Assembly: GCF_014201315.1 (NCBI RefSeq)
Contig: NZ_JACHDY010000003.1
Span: 1 to 64,000, forward strand
Direction of reading: 5' to 3'
Source of the DNA: Edaphobacter lichenicola
GTDB lineage: Bacteria; Acidobacteriota; Terriglobia; Terriglobales; Acidobacteriaceae
Length of the DNA stretch: 64,000 nucleotides
The position numbers were made by a program, and so were the translations under genes. The stretch's first letter is position 1; every line of letters begins with the position of its first letter. Below are positions 1 to 8,262 of the stretch, piece after piece. The notes under the pieces were generated by a model that did not search any database, had not been told where the DNA came from, and saw only the letters and a list, made by a program, of their open reading frames with translations.

Positions 1-326
1 AGAGAGTTTGCGCGGCTACAGTTACGTGTGGGATTCCCGATGGACGTACAGGGATTTTGCACTTTGCTCCTAACCAGAATTTAGACTGATTATTCCGTGC
101 TCCTTTGCGATCGATTGCTTTACTCATGCGCAGGAATCGAACGTGACGCGAACGTCCACAGTTCGGGAGACAGTCTTGCGCTCAGAGGTTCAGTTGATCA
201 ACGAATTCCAAACTCGATTCGAGGCTTATCGTATGCATGAATACCGAAATTGTCTAAGCCGTGGGGAACGTCGCGACAAGTAGAACAATGGGGCTAAAAG
301 CGTTATTTCGATCTCAAAAATCTGAT
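1..326. other. no recognisable gene at left edge
   Basis: This stretch lies downstream of the minus-strand LRV-repeat gene and runs to the window edge. A short open frame with a possible GTG start runs from 143 to 283 on the plus strand (46 codons), rich in Arg, Glu and Thr. I see no family resemblance and no clear ribosome binding site, so I do not call it. It could be the tail of a decayed gene whose body lies outside the window. Confidence 0.5.
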
Positions 327-761
327 TCAATAAAAGATCAGAGAGAAAAGAGGTGTCTGCCTGCTGCAATTTCTAAAGACTAGCGCCCGAACTCTGCTGT
401 CGAGATCGTTGGTCAGTCTTATCAGTAGGGTCGCTGATGTGCTACGGTTTTGGGCAACTCCTCGGCGGACAAAGACAACGGTATCTTCGGCGAGTCTCCA
501 GAGTACCGTCTGAGGTGTCAAAGGATTGCACGCTACCCACATGCGGACATCGGGATCAGAATCCTGTGAAAGCTTTTCAAGTAAATCTCGATTATTGGTA
601 TTTGCAGCCATCCACCGCAGCCAGTCGATTTCCTCGGCCCGCAACTCGCCGATTGTCCGAGGCTTTTGCCGCAGCCAGATGACAGCGTCCTCGGTGCAAT
701 AATGACCTTCATATTCGGCAATCAAATCCTCGCCAATCACATCGTTCAGCCAATCCGACAT
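327..761 (-). CDS. LRV/HEAT-like repeat protein
   Basis: A 144-residue protein without signal peptide or membrane segment. The second half holds about three units of roughly 24 residues with the pattern Leu-x-x-Leu-(Ala/Ser)-x-Asp-x-Asp-x-x-Val-Arg, followed by Ala/Arg-x-Asn and Thr. This resembles leucine-rich repeat variant (LRV) helical repeats. The N-terminal 50 residues are acidic and Trp-rich. I chose the start at 761 (MSDWLN) because AAGGAGA lies four bases upstream; a start five codons earlier has none. It follows the cytochrome c gene by 33 bases on the same strand and is probably the last gene of that operon. The role is unknown; helical repeats usually bind protein partners. Confidence 0.65.
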   Translation of the reverse strand: MSDWLNDVIGEDLIAEYEGHYCTEDAVIWLRQKPRTIGELRAEEIDWLRWMAANTNNRDLLEKLSQDSDPDVRMWVACNPLTPQTVLWRLAEDTVVFVRRGVAQNRSTSATLLIRLTNDLDSRVRALVFRNCSRQTPLFSLIFY

Positions 762-794
762 ACGGTCTCCTTGCACTCTTCAGTCAACCTCTCA

Positions 795-1556
795 CTACTG
801 TTTCAGGTAAGCGATCAAGTTCCGCCGCTCTTCTGCCTTGGGAACGCTGAAGCTTATATTGTTGTCTGGCACCATCAAATCGGGATCGCTCAGCCACTTT
901 TCCAGGGTCGCATCGTTCCAGGTCACATCAGAATTCTTCAAGCCCGCGGAGTAGGTAAATCCCGGGATGTTTCCGGCCCTTCTGCCATACACTCCGGCCA
1001 ACCTCGGTCCCTCACGATCAACAGCCATCGCGTGACAGCCTGTGCAACGCTTCTCGAACACAGCCTTGCCTTGCACAGCATCGCCATGCCCAGCCAGAGC
1101 CGCCTCACTCCCACTCGCACTCTTGCCCAGCATCGATAGTGCCTGCACATCGGCCTTGGAAAGCTTCGCAGTCCAGTGCAGCAACTGATACTGCAGCGGA
1201 GGCATGTCCCCGCTCTTTGCCTTTTCGAAGATCTTCGCAGTCAAAACCTGCTGTTTATCCGCCGGCATCTGCTCCCAGTGTGAGAGGTCCATCTTTTTGC
1301 GCGCCTCAACGATGTCGCGCTCAATCAGCCACGATCCTGGAGCGATCCGCGCATACACTGGCCAGCGAGTCTCGCTCGAATGGCAGTCCGCACACTTCTT
1401 CATCAGTACCGTCTTCGCGTCTGTGGGCATAGTCGCGCCCTCCAGCAGCGTGCCGAGTCCTTTCGCCGGCTGGACACGCGGATTCCCAAACGGATGAACA
1501 TAACCCAACGCCACTGCTGCGGCTACGATCAATGCCGCAGCAATCCACGGGCGCAT
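795..1556 (-). CDS. dihaem cytochrome c with haem-binding domain
   Basis: A 253-residue exported electron carrier. It starts with a hydrophobic signal or anchor (residues 3-20). Two haem c sites are visible: CADCH near residue 55, in a context typical of the haem-binding domain family (CxxCHS..RWPVY..APGSWLI), and CTGCH near residue 172, in a class I cytochrome c domain followed by GPRLAGVYGR and a distal Met region near VPDNNISF. The ATG overlaps the stop of the upstream metallophosphoesterase gene as TAATG, so the two are translationally coupled. The protein should act in the periplasm as a redox partner; its substrate cannot be told. Confidence 0.88.
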   Translation of the reverse strand: MRPWIAAALIVAAAVALGYVHPFGNPRVQPAKGLGTLLEGATMPTDAKTVLMKKCADCHSSETRWPVYARIAPGSWLIERDIVEARKKMDLSHWEQMPADKQQVLTAKIFEKAKSGDMPPLQYQLLHWTAKLSKADVQALSMLGKSASGSEAALAGHGDAVQGKAVFEKRCTGCHAMAVDREGPRLAGVYGRRAGNIPGFTYSAGLKNSDVTWNDATLEKWLSDPDLMVPDNNISFSVPKAEERRNLIAYLKQ

Positions 1557-2428
1557 TAGACAGTCTCCGCCAGTGTCGAATCGACGACAGCCAAATGACT
1601 ACGTCCTCGAACCACCTTGATCTTGGTCACTCCAAGCACACTCTTCAACTTGCCCGCTGGAACCATCGTCGGCCCTGGATTCGGCGCCGCTCCCGGTGCA
1701 GGATGCGGAAACGCCGTGGCGAGCGCCTGCTCTCCATCCTTCGTGCCCCATCCCCACTTCTCATAGACCATCCACAAAGGAATATGGGCAAAGACCACGA
1801 TCGGAGTCGAGTGACTCAACCCGGCCAGGTCAGACTTCAGCCACTTCAATTGATCCTCTCCCATATTCCCCATCGCATCTACTTGTACGCAGTTGTTCAG
1901 GCCTACAAAGTGGACGCCCTTGTGGTTGTAGCTGTACCAGCCATTGCCCACCGTGCCCTTGCCAAAACGGTCCTTGTACTGCGTACCATCGTCGATATAG
2001 TCGTGCTCCCCCGGTACATAGAACACCTCATTCTTGAAGTCTTTAATAACCTGCGACGCCGTATCAAACTCCGCTGCCTTCGAGTTCTGCGTGATGTCGC
2101 CGGTGTGAAGCATGAAATCCGGTGCCTTCATGCTCTCGGGCACAATATTGGCCCTGTCAATCGCCTTCTTCAGCGTTCCTGTCACGTCGGGGTTTGCGCC
2201 TTTATTGAATCCGATGTGGCAGTCACTAATCTGCACGAACGAAAAATCCTCTACCTTCACAACCCCAGTGCCACTCCCCTTCGTCGCCTGCGCCAGTAGC
2301 TTCGAAGTCGGCACTCCCCCAGCCATCGACCACAACAACCCCGTGCCAGCCCAGGCCATGCACCCAAGAAAATTGCGCCGGTCGATGCCGTCGCTCACCG
2401 GTTTCGCAGCGCCCTCGTTCTCCTGCAC
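1556..2428 (-). CDS. Tat-exported metallophosphoesterase lacking GHxH motif
   Basis: A 290-residue calcineurin-like phosphoesterase. Residues 17-22 give a twin-arginine motif (RRNFLG) followed by a hydrophobic stretch, so export by Tat is likely. Metal-ligand motifs in order are ISDCH (DxH), HTGD, GEHD (the GNH(E/D) site, here with Glu for Asn) and FAHIP. The usual last motif, GHxH inside a 'VLNGHIHQ'-like block, is missing: the sequence jumps from EQALA to TAFPHPAPG at about 1716. Family members as I remember them carry some 30 residues there. The start is GTG at 2428 with AAGGAAG upstream. It is the first gene of the operon with the cytochrome. The frame is open, so a recent in-frame deletion is likely; activity is doubtful. 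Confidence 0.8.
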   Translation of the reverse strand: MQENEGAAKPVSDGIDRRNFLGCMAWAGTGLLWSMAGGVPTSKLLAQATKGSGTGVVKVEDFSFVQISDCHIGFNKGANPDVTGTLKKAIDRANIVPESMKAPDFMLHTGDITQNSKAAEFDTASQVIKDFKNEVFYVPGEHDYIDDGTQYKDRFGKGTVGNGWYSYNHKGVHFVGLNNCVQVDAMGNMGEDQLKWLKSDLAGLSHSTPIVVFAHIPLWMVYEKWGWGTKDGEQALATAFPHPAPGAAPNPGPTMVPAGKLKSVLGVTKIKVVRGRSHLAVVDSTLAETV

Positions 2429-2936
2429 TACTTCGTCTTCCTTTGAACCGATTCATATCAATCTCCATCTGATTTTCAGTTGCCTGCACCGACCAAAAAC
2501 TGGCGAGACGCGCTTTTATTCCGTCCTGCTAAAAAAATTGGCGAAGAATAATCCGGCGGAAATTTGGCTAACAAAGATGCTTATTCGCCTGTTTCGCCGA
2601 GGGACGGAGAATCTCGCACTCATTTCCAGAACGCTGTAAATGCATGGAATAAATTCGCATCATCTTAGTTTGAGGAGTGATACCAGACTTCTCTTCAGCC
2701 TGAGGTTCCGACATGCGTTTCGCTACCATTCTTGATGTTCCCCTCATGCTGATCCTCACACCATGATCACTGAAACCGTACACACCACCCGCTCCTCCAT
2801 TCCCCAGCCATCCTGCGCGCCTGACTTTGCTATGATCCTCAAAGCTGCTGAGCCTGGTCGTCGTTGGGATCAATCCTGGTCTGGTTCCACCTGGACCGCA
2901 GTCCGTAACTCCAGTCAGGTTGAGGCATACCGCACC
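2429..2936. other. divergent intergenic region with ECF-type promoter
   Basis: This region separates the minus-strand phosphoesterase operon from the sigma factor gene. The only clear signal is the GGAATAAA-N13-AGTT motif at 2646-2670. The sigma factor frame stays open back to an ATG at 2763, so the first part of this region could be coding if that start is used; nothing else was recognised. Confidence 0.5.
2646..2670 (+). promoter_or_regulatory. candidate ECF sigma promoter, copy 1
   Basis: GGAATAAA, 13 bases, then AGTT (preceded by TCTT). The same two blocks with the same spacing occur at 4426-4450 ahead of the haloperoxidase gene. GGAA(T/C)-type -35 boxes are common for ECF sigma factors. 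Lying ahead of a sigma gene, it is a good candidate for autoregulation; this is inference from two matching sites. Confidence 0.5.
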
Positions 2937-3473
2937 ATGCTCTCTGAAACCAATCGTAGCGACACCTTTGAGCAACTTGCGCTCCCGCTCTTTCCGTCGC
3001 TCTACAACCACGCCTGCTGGCTCACTCATGATCAAGCCGAGGCCGAAGATCTCGTGCAAGAGACCTTCTCAAAGGCCCTCCGTGCCTTCGATTCATTCCA
3101 GCCAGGCACAAACTTCAAGGCCTGGGCCTTCCGCATCCTCCGCAACACCTTTCTCACCACGCGCACCGGCATCGCCGCCTCCCGCACTGTTTTCCTCGAA
3201 GACCATCCCGAAGCACTCAACACCCCCAACGCTGGCACCACTCCAGAAGACAATCTCATCCGTCTCGACAACCAGGCCGCCCTCCACATCGCACTCGAGC
3301 AGCTTCCGCCACAACTCCGCGAAGTTTTACTGCTCTGTGACGTTGAAGAGATTAAGTACAAAGACATCGCCCTCATCCTCGACGTCCCCATCGGCACGGT
3401 TATGTCACGCGTTTCGCGCGCCCGCAGCACACTCCGTCAACTCTTGCAGCGGCAATTTGGGGAATCCCTATGA
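2937..3473 (+). CDS. ECF-family RNA polymerase sigma factor
   Basis: A 178-residue sigma-70 family factor (start at 2937, MLSETNRSDT). Region 2 is at about residues 18-75, with the acidic core-binding helix around AEAEDLVQETF and the -10 reading stretch FKAWAFRILRNTFL. Region 4 is at residues 118-170, with LPPQLREVLLL and the helix-turn-helix YKDIALILDVPIGTVMSRVSRAR. There is no region 3, as in ECF factors. The chosen ATG has TGAGG 11 bases upstream; an in-frame ATG at 2763 would add 58 residues unlike the family. The anti-sigma gene overlaps its stop (ATGA). The motif at 2646 may be its own promoter. Confidence 0.9.
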   Translation: MLSETNRSDTFEQLALPLFPSLYNHACWLTHDQAEAEDLVQETFSKALRAFDSFQPGTNFKAWAFRILRNTFLTTRTGIAASRTVFLEDHPEALNTPNAGTTPEDNLIRLDNQAALHIALEQLPPQLREVLLLCDVEEIKYKDIALILDVPIGTVMSRVSRARSTLRQLLQRQFGESL

Positions 3474-4303
3474 ATCAGACGCCTCAAATCACCGAACATC
3501 TCAACTCGTACACGCTCAACGCCTTCATCGACGGCGAACTGCCGCCCACCGAACGTCAAGGAATGGAGCAGCACCTAACCACTTGCCACGCTTGCACTCT
3601 GCGTGTCCTCTCCGCCACGCAACTCAAAGCCGCTACCGCACGTGCTGGCCACCGCTTCGCTCCACCGCCCGAAGCGCTCGGCCGCCTCGCCGCACAACTC
3701 CGTTCCCAATCGCGGTTGCAGACAAAGCCTCAGACACAAACAAACCCGCAGCCGCAAACGCCCGCTCGCCTCTACTCCATCCGTTCCGCAGCTTGGGCAG
3801 CCCTCGCCGCAGCCATCCTGCTGACGATCTCACTCCTTAGTTGGCGTCAGTTTCATCAAACCAATATCCTTGCGGCTGAACTCCTCGACCAGCACCTCGC
3901 CACCCTTTCCACCGCAGCCACCCCACAGGTCATCTCCACGGACCGTCACACCGTCAAACCCTGGTTCCAGGGCCGTCTCCCCTTCAGCTTCAATCTTCCC
4001 GATGTCGCAGCTCTTCCACCCGACACCAGCCTCAAAGGCGCAGACCTTACCTACCTTAACGGCCAGCCCGCGGCTCTGCTTCTCTTCACCATCCACAAAC
4101 ACGAGGTCTCCATCTTCCTTACGCAACGATCTACCAACCCAACCCTCTCCACTCTGTCGGGCGCCCGCGCAGGCTTCACCATCCACACCGCCGCCACACC
4201 AGATCTCCGCATCATCGCCGTCAGCGACGTCAACCCAGCCGACCTCGATAACCTCGTAACATCTCTCGTCCAGGCCCAGGCGTCCCTTCAGATATCGAAG
4301 TGA
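3470..4303 (+). CDS. zinc-binding anti-sigma factor, membrane-anchored
   Basis: A 277-residue anti-sigma factor. The N-terminal ZAS domain shows LNAFIDGEL then HLTTCHAC (HxxxCxxC) at about residues 35-42, which binds zinc and holds the sigma factor. One transmembrane helix follows at about 108-126 (AAWAALAAAILLTISLLSW). The remaining 150 residues would be periplasmic and carry no motif I recognise; they may sense the signal. The ATG overlaps the sigma stop by four bases, which implies coupled translation and a fixed sigma:anti-sigma ratio. The HxxxCxxC form often responds to thiol oxidation, which would suit a neighbour making hypohalous acid, but that is a guess. Confidence 0.88.
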   Translation: MNQTPQITEHLNSYTLNAFIDGELPPTERQGMEQHLTTCHACTLRVLSATQLKAATARAGHRFAPPPEALGRLAAQLRSQSRLQTKPQTQTNPQPQTPARLYSIRSAAWAALAAAILLTISLLSWRQFHQTNILAAELLDQHLATLSTAATPQVISTDRHTVKPWFQGRLPFSFNLPDVAALPPDTSLKGADLTYLNGQPAALLLFTIHKHEVSIFLTQRSTNPTLSTLSGARAGFTIHTAATPDLRIIAVSDVNPADLDNLVTSLVQAQASLQISK

Positions 4304-4425
4304 CAAGCCACGGGACGGATAGGGTCTCATCACGAATCTCAAAGGGATCCGCTCTCGTGGGCACCAGCACCCTGCCATGGTCGGTAAACGGCCAGCACTA
4401 GGGACTGTAAGCCCTCCCCACAGTT

Positions 4426-4450
4426 GGAATAAAGTCTCTCTTTCTCAGTT
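4426..4450 (+). promoter_or_regulatory. candidate ECF sigma promoter, copy 2
   Basis: GGAATAAA, 13 bases, then AGTT (preceded by TCTC), 91 bases ahead of the haloperoxidase ATG at 4541. It matches the site at 2646-2670 in both blocks and in spacing. This suggests that the sigma factor encoded just upstream drives the haloperoxidase gene. Confidence 0.5.
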
Positions 4451-4540
4451 ATCCGTGATGGGAGAGCAGACCTGCCACGCCTCTGTGGTCCGGCCGCGCT
4501 CTGGCATTCTCACGCGAATCCAACTGGAGAGGTAAATTCA

Positions 4541-5854
4541 ATGCTGAAAAGAGTCTTCACGCTCGCATTTCTATGTGGTGGGTTATGCAGTTCCGTCACC
4601 GGCTTCGCCAGCGAAGCCATAACAAATCATGACGATCGTCCGGCCTCTGCCCCATTGTCGGTGAACCCGGTTATCGAATGGAACAGGACGCTGCTGGTGA
4701 TCGTGCGAACCGCCGGCGCCCAGTCGCCCACGATACACTCAACTCGCAGCTTCGCCATGCTGCATGCTGCCATCTTCGACGCCGTCAACAACATCGACAG
4801 AAACTTCGAGCCGTATGCGGTTCGTCACCCGCATGTCTCGCGAAGGGCTTCCGCCGAGGCAGCAGCCGACCAGGCAGCCCACGATGTTCTGATCTCGCTC
4901 TACCCCGCTTTTGCAACGACGCTTGATTCTGAGCTTCAGCAGGACCTGGCACAGATTCCGTATGGGCGCGATAAGGCCGACGGCATCGAGGAGGGCCAAG
5001 ACGATGCCGCTGCAATCCTCGCGTTGCGAAGCAACGACGGATCGGCCGTAGTCCTTCCTCCTTTCGTGCAGAAAGACCAACCTGGAAGCTATCAACTGAC
5101 GCCCCCCAACTTCGCGCCCGCGGATTTCGTCCAGTGGCCACAAGTCACTCCGTTTGCCCTGGCACGAGCCAACGAATTTCGCCCCGGTCCACCTCCTCAA
5201 CTAACCAGCGAGGAGTACACCCTGTCCTTTAACGAAGTGAAAAGTCTTGGACTTATCACCAGCGCAACTCGCACCGCGGATCAGACCCAGATTGGGAAGT
5301 TCTGGAATGGCAACATTCAAGACTTCTGGAATGAGATCGCACAGACTGCAGCTTTGACGCGTCACCTCGATCTGGCACAGAGCGCGCACTTGTTTGCCCA
5401 ATTGAATATCAGCCTCGCCGACACCACCATCGCCTTCTTTGACACAAAGTACACCTATGACTTCTGGCGGCCCGTCACTGCCATTCAAATGGCAGCTATC
5501 GACAACAATCCTGAGACCGAGCAGGATCCGGCGTGGATTCCGCTTTCGACGAAGACGGCTCCTGATCCCTCCTACCTGGGCGCACATAGCGCAATTAGTT
5601 TTGCGGCGGCCGAGGTACTACGGCTCTCCCTTGGCGATCAGATCACCCTTGATGTTACCTCCGTGTCCCTGGCGGGCACGACACGTCACTTCACCAGCTT
5701 TTCACAGGCTGCGGAGGAGGCAGGATTGAGTCGAATCTACGCCGGGCAGCACTTCCGCTTCGATCACCTCGCCGGCAAACGTTTAGGTCAGCAGGTGGCA
5801 AGGGCTGTTCTGTCCTCCGTCTCACTTCCAAGACGAGACCACGGATTTGATTGA
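4541..5854 (+). CDS. vanadium-dependent haloperoxidase, copy 1
   Basis: A 437-residue exported protein (signal peptide to about residue 24) of the vanadium chloroperoxidase / PAP2 superfamily. Vanadate-pocket motifs are present: K303-x6-R310-P311 (KYTYDFWRP), the middle motif with H349 (YLGAHS), and S397-R398 to H404 (SRIYAGQHF). In fungal chloroperoxidase the middle motif reads Ser-Gly-His; here it is Gly-Ala-His, so the vanadate-binding Ser is replaced. The family oxidises halides with hydrogen peroxide or acts as phosphatase. GAGAGG lies about eight bases ahead of the ATG. The gene follows the ECF sigma/anti-sigma pair and carries the same upstream motif. A second copy lies at 10477. Confidence 0.88.
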   Translation: MLKRVFTLAFLCGGLCSSVTGFASEAITNHDDRPASAPLSVNPVIEWNRTLLVIVRTAGAQSPTIHSTRSFAMLHAAIFDAVNNIDRNFEPYAVRHPHVSRRASAEAAADQAAHDVLISLYPAFATTLDSELQQDLAQIPYGRDKADGIEEGQDDAAAILALRSNDGSAVVLPPFVQKDQPGSYQLTPPNFAPADFVQWPQVTPFALARANEFRPGPPPQLTSEEYTLSFNEVKSLGLITSATRTADQTQIGKFWNGNIQDFWNEIAQTAALTRHLDLAQSAHLFAQLNISLADTTIAFFDTKYTYDFWRPVTAIQMAAIDNNPETEQDPAWIPLSTKTAPDPSYLGAHSAISFAAAEVLRLSLGDQITLDVTSVSLAGTTRHFTSFSQAAEEAGLSRIYAGQHFRFDHLAGKRLGQQVARAVLSSVSLPRRDHGFD

Positions 5855-5914
5855 TAAATGCGAGTTCCGGTAGCGGAGATCACGATCCTACAAAGCAGAA
5901 CTGAGTAAGTCGCG

Positions 5915-5944
5915 AAAGCCTCATCCAATAAGGATGGGGCTTTT
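5915..5944 (+). terminator. rho-independent terminator after haloperoxidase gene
   Basis: A perfect 12-bp stem (AAAGCCTCATCC with GGATGGGGCTTT, one G-U pair) with loop AATAA, ending in a T run. It lies 60 bases after the haloperoxidase stop. The rest of 5855-6144 shows nothing else that I recognise. Confidence 0.85.
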
Positions 5945-6144
5945 GTACGCTGCAAACCCCAACCTCAGCCCGTTTCGACCGGCGTCATCAGATTTGTCCG
6001 TTGCAGTAAAAAGCGCCACCTAAAAAGCAGGGCGCTGAGGACCGTCGTCCACTGCGCTCTGGAGACCTGAGAGCTCAGTCTGGAACTCGCGTTCGGCGTG
6101 TCATCTGCCCTATTGCGAATACCATCCGCTGTTTCCGGTCACAC

Positions 6145-6664
6145 TTACAGTTGGCGGCGCGCGTCGTCCGCTCCTTCTGCAAGTTGGAGCAATACCCGCA
6201 CCAGTTCAGGGTTATTCAGTGGCTTTTGGCCGCGGAAGAGCCCGTCGTTGACAAAACTCATCACCGCCGCCTGGGCTCCGCCAAGCTTGGTCGAAGTGGG
6301 ACGAATGATCGCAACCGGTCCGAACATGCTCAAGTTAGCTTGCAATGTATCTTCATTCAGCGATTCCGGATCTGTCTCCCCCTGGGTGTCCTGAAGGTTA
6401 GAGAACGTAACCGAGGAATTGTTCGTCTTATCGAAAACAGTCAACGGAGTGGCGTTGCCGGCTTTGTCCTGCCAGGTCTGGAAGTGCATGGTCTCGCTCG
6501 GACCGATGCTCAACAGGATTCGCAGAACTTCCAGATTGGTCACATGCGGAGCGAGCGCGGGATACAGACTGGTGTCGCCCTGCTCGATAAAACGCAAAGT
6601 GGAATCCTGCCGTGAAGGCAATCGCCTCGAGCAGATCCGGGAAGGAAGGCCGCCCGCCGCTCAT
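6145..6664 (-). pseudogene. ferritin-like domain protein, truncated and frameshifted
   Basis: Two minus-strand frames together give one family: an upstream piece ([18 protein letters not shown], about 6592-6643) and a downstream piece of some 150 residues ([39 protein letters not shown]). The join needs a shift of one base near 6590. The match to Tat-exported ferritin-like proteins common in Acidobacteriota is from memory. The N-terminal part with signal peptide and first helices is missing: an in-frame stop lies just upstream of 6664. The neighbouring plus-strand dehydrogenase remnant begins at the same place, so the two broken ends abut. Confidence 0.75.
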
Positions 6665-6919
6665 TTGTCCGAACTTGGACTTCGGATCTCAAGGACCGCC
6701 ATATTCGCTCCAACGTTGTTAGTCCCGGTCCGACCGACACCCCGGTTATCGATGGACAACCTGCGGAGGCTATTGCGCGGATGGTGTCCACCATCCCAAT
6801 GGGTCGCATCGGGGGAACCCGATGAGATCGCCAAAGCTGCGTTGTTTTTAGCTTCGGATGACTCGAGTTTCGTCACGGGGATCGAACTGTTCGTTGATGG
6901 CGGTAGAGGCCAGGTCTGA
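6646..6919 (+). pseudogene. short-chain dehydrogenase C-terminal remnant
   Basis: Only the last 90 or so residues of an SDR oxidoreductase are left. The pieces are [18 protein letters not shown], then [11 protein letters not shown] (the PG motif after the catalytic region) and, after a frameshift, [19 protein letters not shown] followed by [14 protein letters not shown]. The shift sits in a run of five G near 6811-6815; four G would restore the frame. The Rossmann fold and the Ser-Tyr-Lys catalytic residues are absent. A single indel in a G run could be a sequencing error, but the 5' truncation shows that the gene is dead in any case. Confidence 0.8.
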
Positions 6920-7013
6920 TCGAAAGCCTCTGTGCTGCCTCTCCTACTTGAGCGAACTGCATGAAGAGCTCGTAACAAAAACGTCCAAAGTTGATTCGGA
7001 AGAGAGGAAAACA

Positions 7014-7415
7014 ATGAGCAATTCAAATGCGCAGAAGAATAAGGCGATCGTACTGAAAGCATTCGATACGCTATTCAATAAACGAGACTTCACGGCGGCA
7101 GAGCGGTTCTGGTCTCCCAATTACATTCAACACAGTGCCCATATCGAGTCGGGACGAGACGGACTCTTCAACCTCATCAAAGCCGCTCCGCCGTCGCTTA
7201 AGTATGAGCCCGGAGTCATTCTCGCTGAAGACGACCACGTCATCGTTCATGGCCGATTCTCCAACATCGGACTGCCGGTTAACTGGATCGCAGCGGACGT
7301 CGTTCGCTTGATGGATGGGATTTTGGTCGAACACTGGGATGTCATTCAGGACGAGGCTACCGAGGAACAGTCCAAAAGCGGGAATCCGATGTTCGGCGAC
7401 TCATTCCCGAAGTAG
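7014..7415 (+). CDS. SnoaL-like (NTF2-fold) protein
   Basis: A 133-residue protein of the SnoaL-like polyketide cyclase / nuclear transport factor 2 fold. Typical features are the N-terminal helix (KAIVLKAFDTLFNKRDF), the YIQHSAHIESGRDG stretch with conserved Gln-His, and the C-terminal strand HWDVIQ. These small alpha/beta barrels act as hydrolases, isomerases or binding proteins; the substrate cannot be told. The start at 7014 has AGAGAGG seven bases upstream. It seems intact although both neighbours are decayed, and it may be cytoplasmic because no signal peptide is seen. Confidence 0.8.
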   Translation: MSNSNAQKNKAIVLKAFDTLFNKRDFTAAERFWSPNYIQHSAHIESGRDGLFNLIKAAPPSLKYEPGVILAEDDHVIVHGRFSNIGLPVNWIAADVVRLMDGILVEHWDVIQDEATEEQSKSGNPMFGDSFPK

Positions 7416-7468
7416 ACACGGGTGAATCGTCACTCAACAACCCTCCTCTCTGCGCAGCCAAGGCTTCT

Positions 7469-8067
7469 ATGGACAACCTACTCGAATTCGCAATCGAAGC
7501 TCATGGAGGGCCCGAACGTTGGCGCCAGTTCAACGAGGTAAGAGCCACCGTCTCGATTACGGGCGCGCTCTGGCACCTCAAGGGCCAGGAGGACGTTCTC
7601 AAGAATGTTCAGGTGGTTGCTCAACTCCACCGACAACACTTGGTCACTCACCTCATCGGGAAAGACCGGCGAACGATATTCACCCCCGGCCAGGTCTCTC
7701 AATTGAGTCAGAATCAGGGGTTGTCGAAGAAACCCGCGTTGATCGCCGCGATCATCCGTCCGCAATACCTGGTCCCTGTCGAATCCGTTCCAACGGAGGC
7801 GTCGTTGCTATTGGCGATGTACGCGGCGGCGCGCACAATTCCTCTGGCTTTGTTCGCATTGGGGGCGATCTACAAGCAGGCGACGCCTGCGTTGCTGATC
7901 CTGGGTGCGCTCGCCGGCGCCATGCGATTGCTGGATGCCGAAATCGGTCTGTTTGAGCATGATCTTGGGAGATGCGCTGGGCCGCTCTTTATCGCCGTCC
8001 TCCAATTCTCGTGGTGTATCTGCTTCACAGATCCGTGCGGATCACGCCGCAAGCCAAGCGCGGATAA
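7469..8067 (+). pseudogene. chimera of two broken genes
   Basis: The first 75 residues (LLEFAIEAHGGPERWRQF to RRTIFTPGQV) match, as I remember it, the N-terminus of a conserved protein of unknown function of about 250 residues. After about 7693 that protein continues in another frame (SIESESGVVEETRVD) and stops at about 7755. The original frame then encodes the C-terminal half of a multi-spanning membrane protein (LLLAMYAAARTIPLALFALGAIY, then ALLILGALAGAMRLLDAEIGL). Near 8010 a second shift would give LVVYLLHRSVRITPQAKRG and a stop at 8067. Thus one fusion junction and two frameshifts are seen. A 215-residue open frame runs through to 8116 but is unlikely to be a real product. Confidence 0.65.
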
Positions 8068-8262
8068 ACGCAGGCTACGGCCCGGCACTTCCAAGTTCGC
8101 CCCAGTTGCGCGGTGAAGCTGATGCAGCGCATCACTCGGCCGTCATCAGCCATGCCTACGCTCTCATATGGGGTGTTTTCATAGACTTACTGCGATGCGA
8201 CAAGTAACTGGATGCAGACAGCCACGCTTGGCGGTAGAGTATCGGGGATTTCGTAATTTAAC

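Noticed and set aside
2763..2936. Longer N-terminus for the ECF sigma factor from ATG at 2763
   Set aside because: The 58 added residues do not look like sigma region 2 and no ribosome site is present; ATG at 2937 fits better, though not proven.
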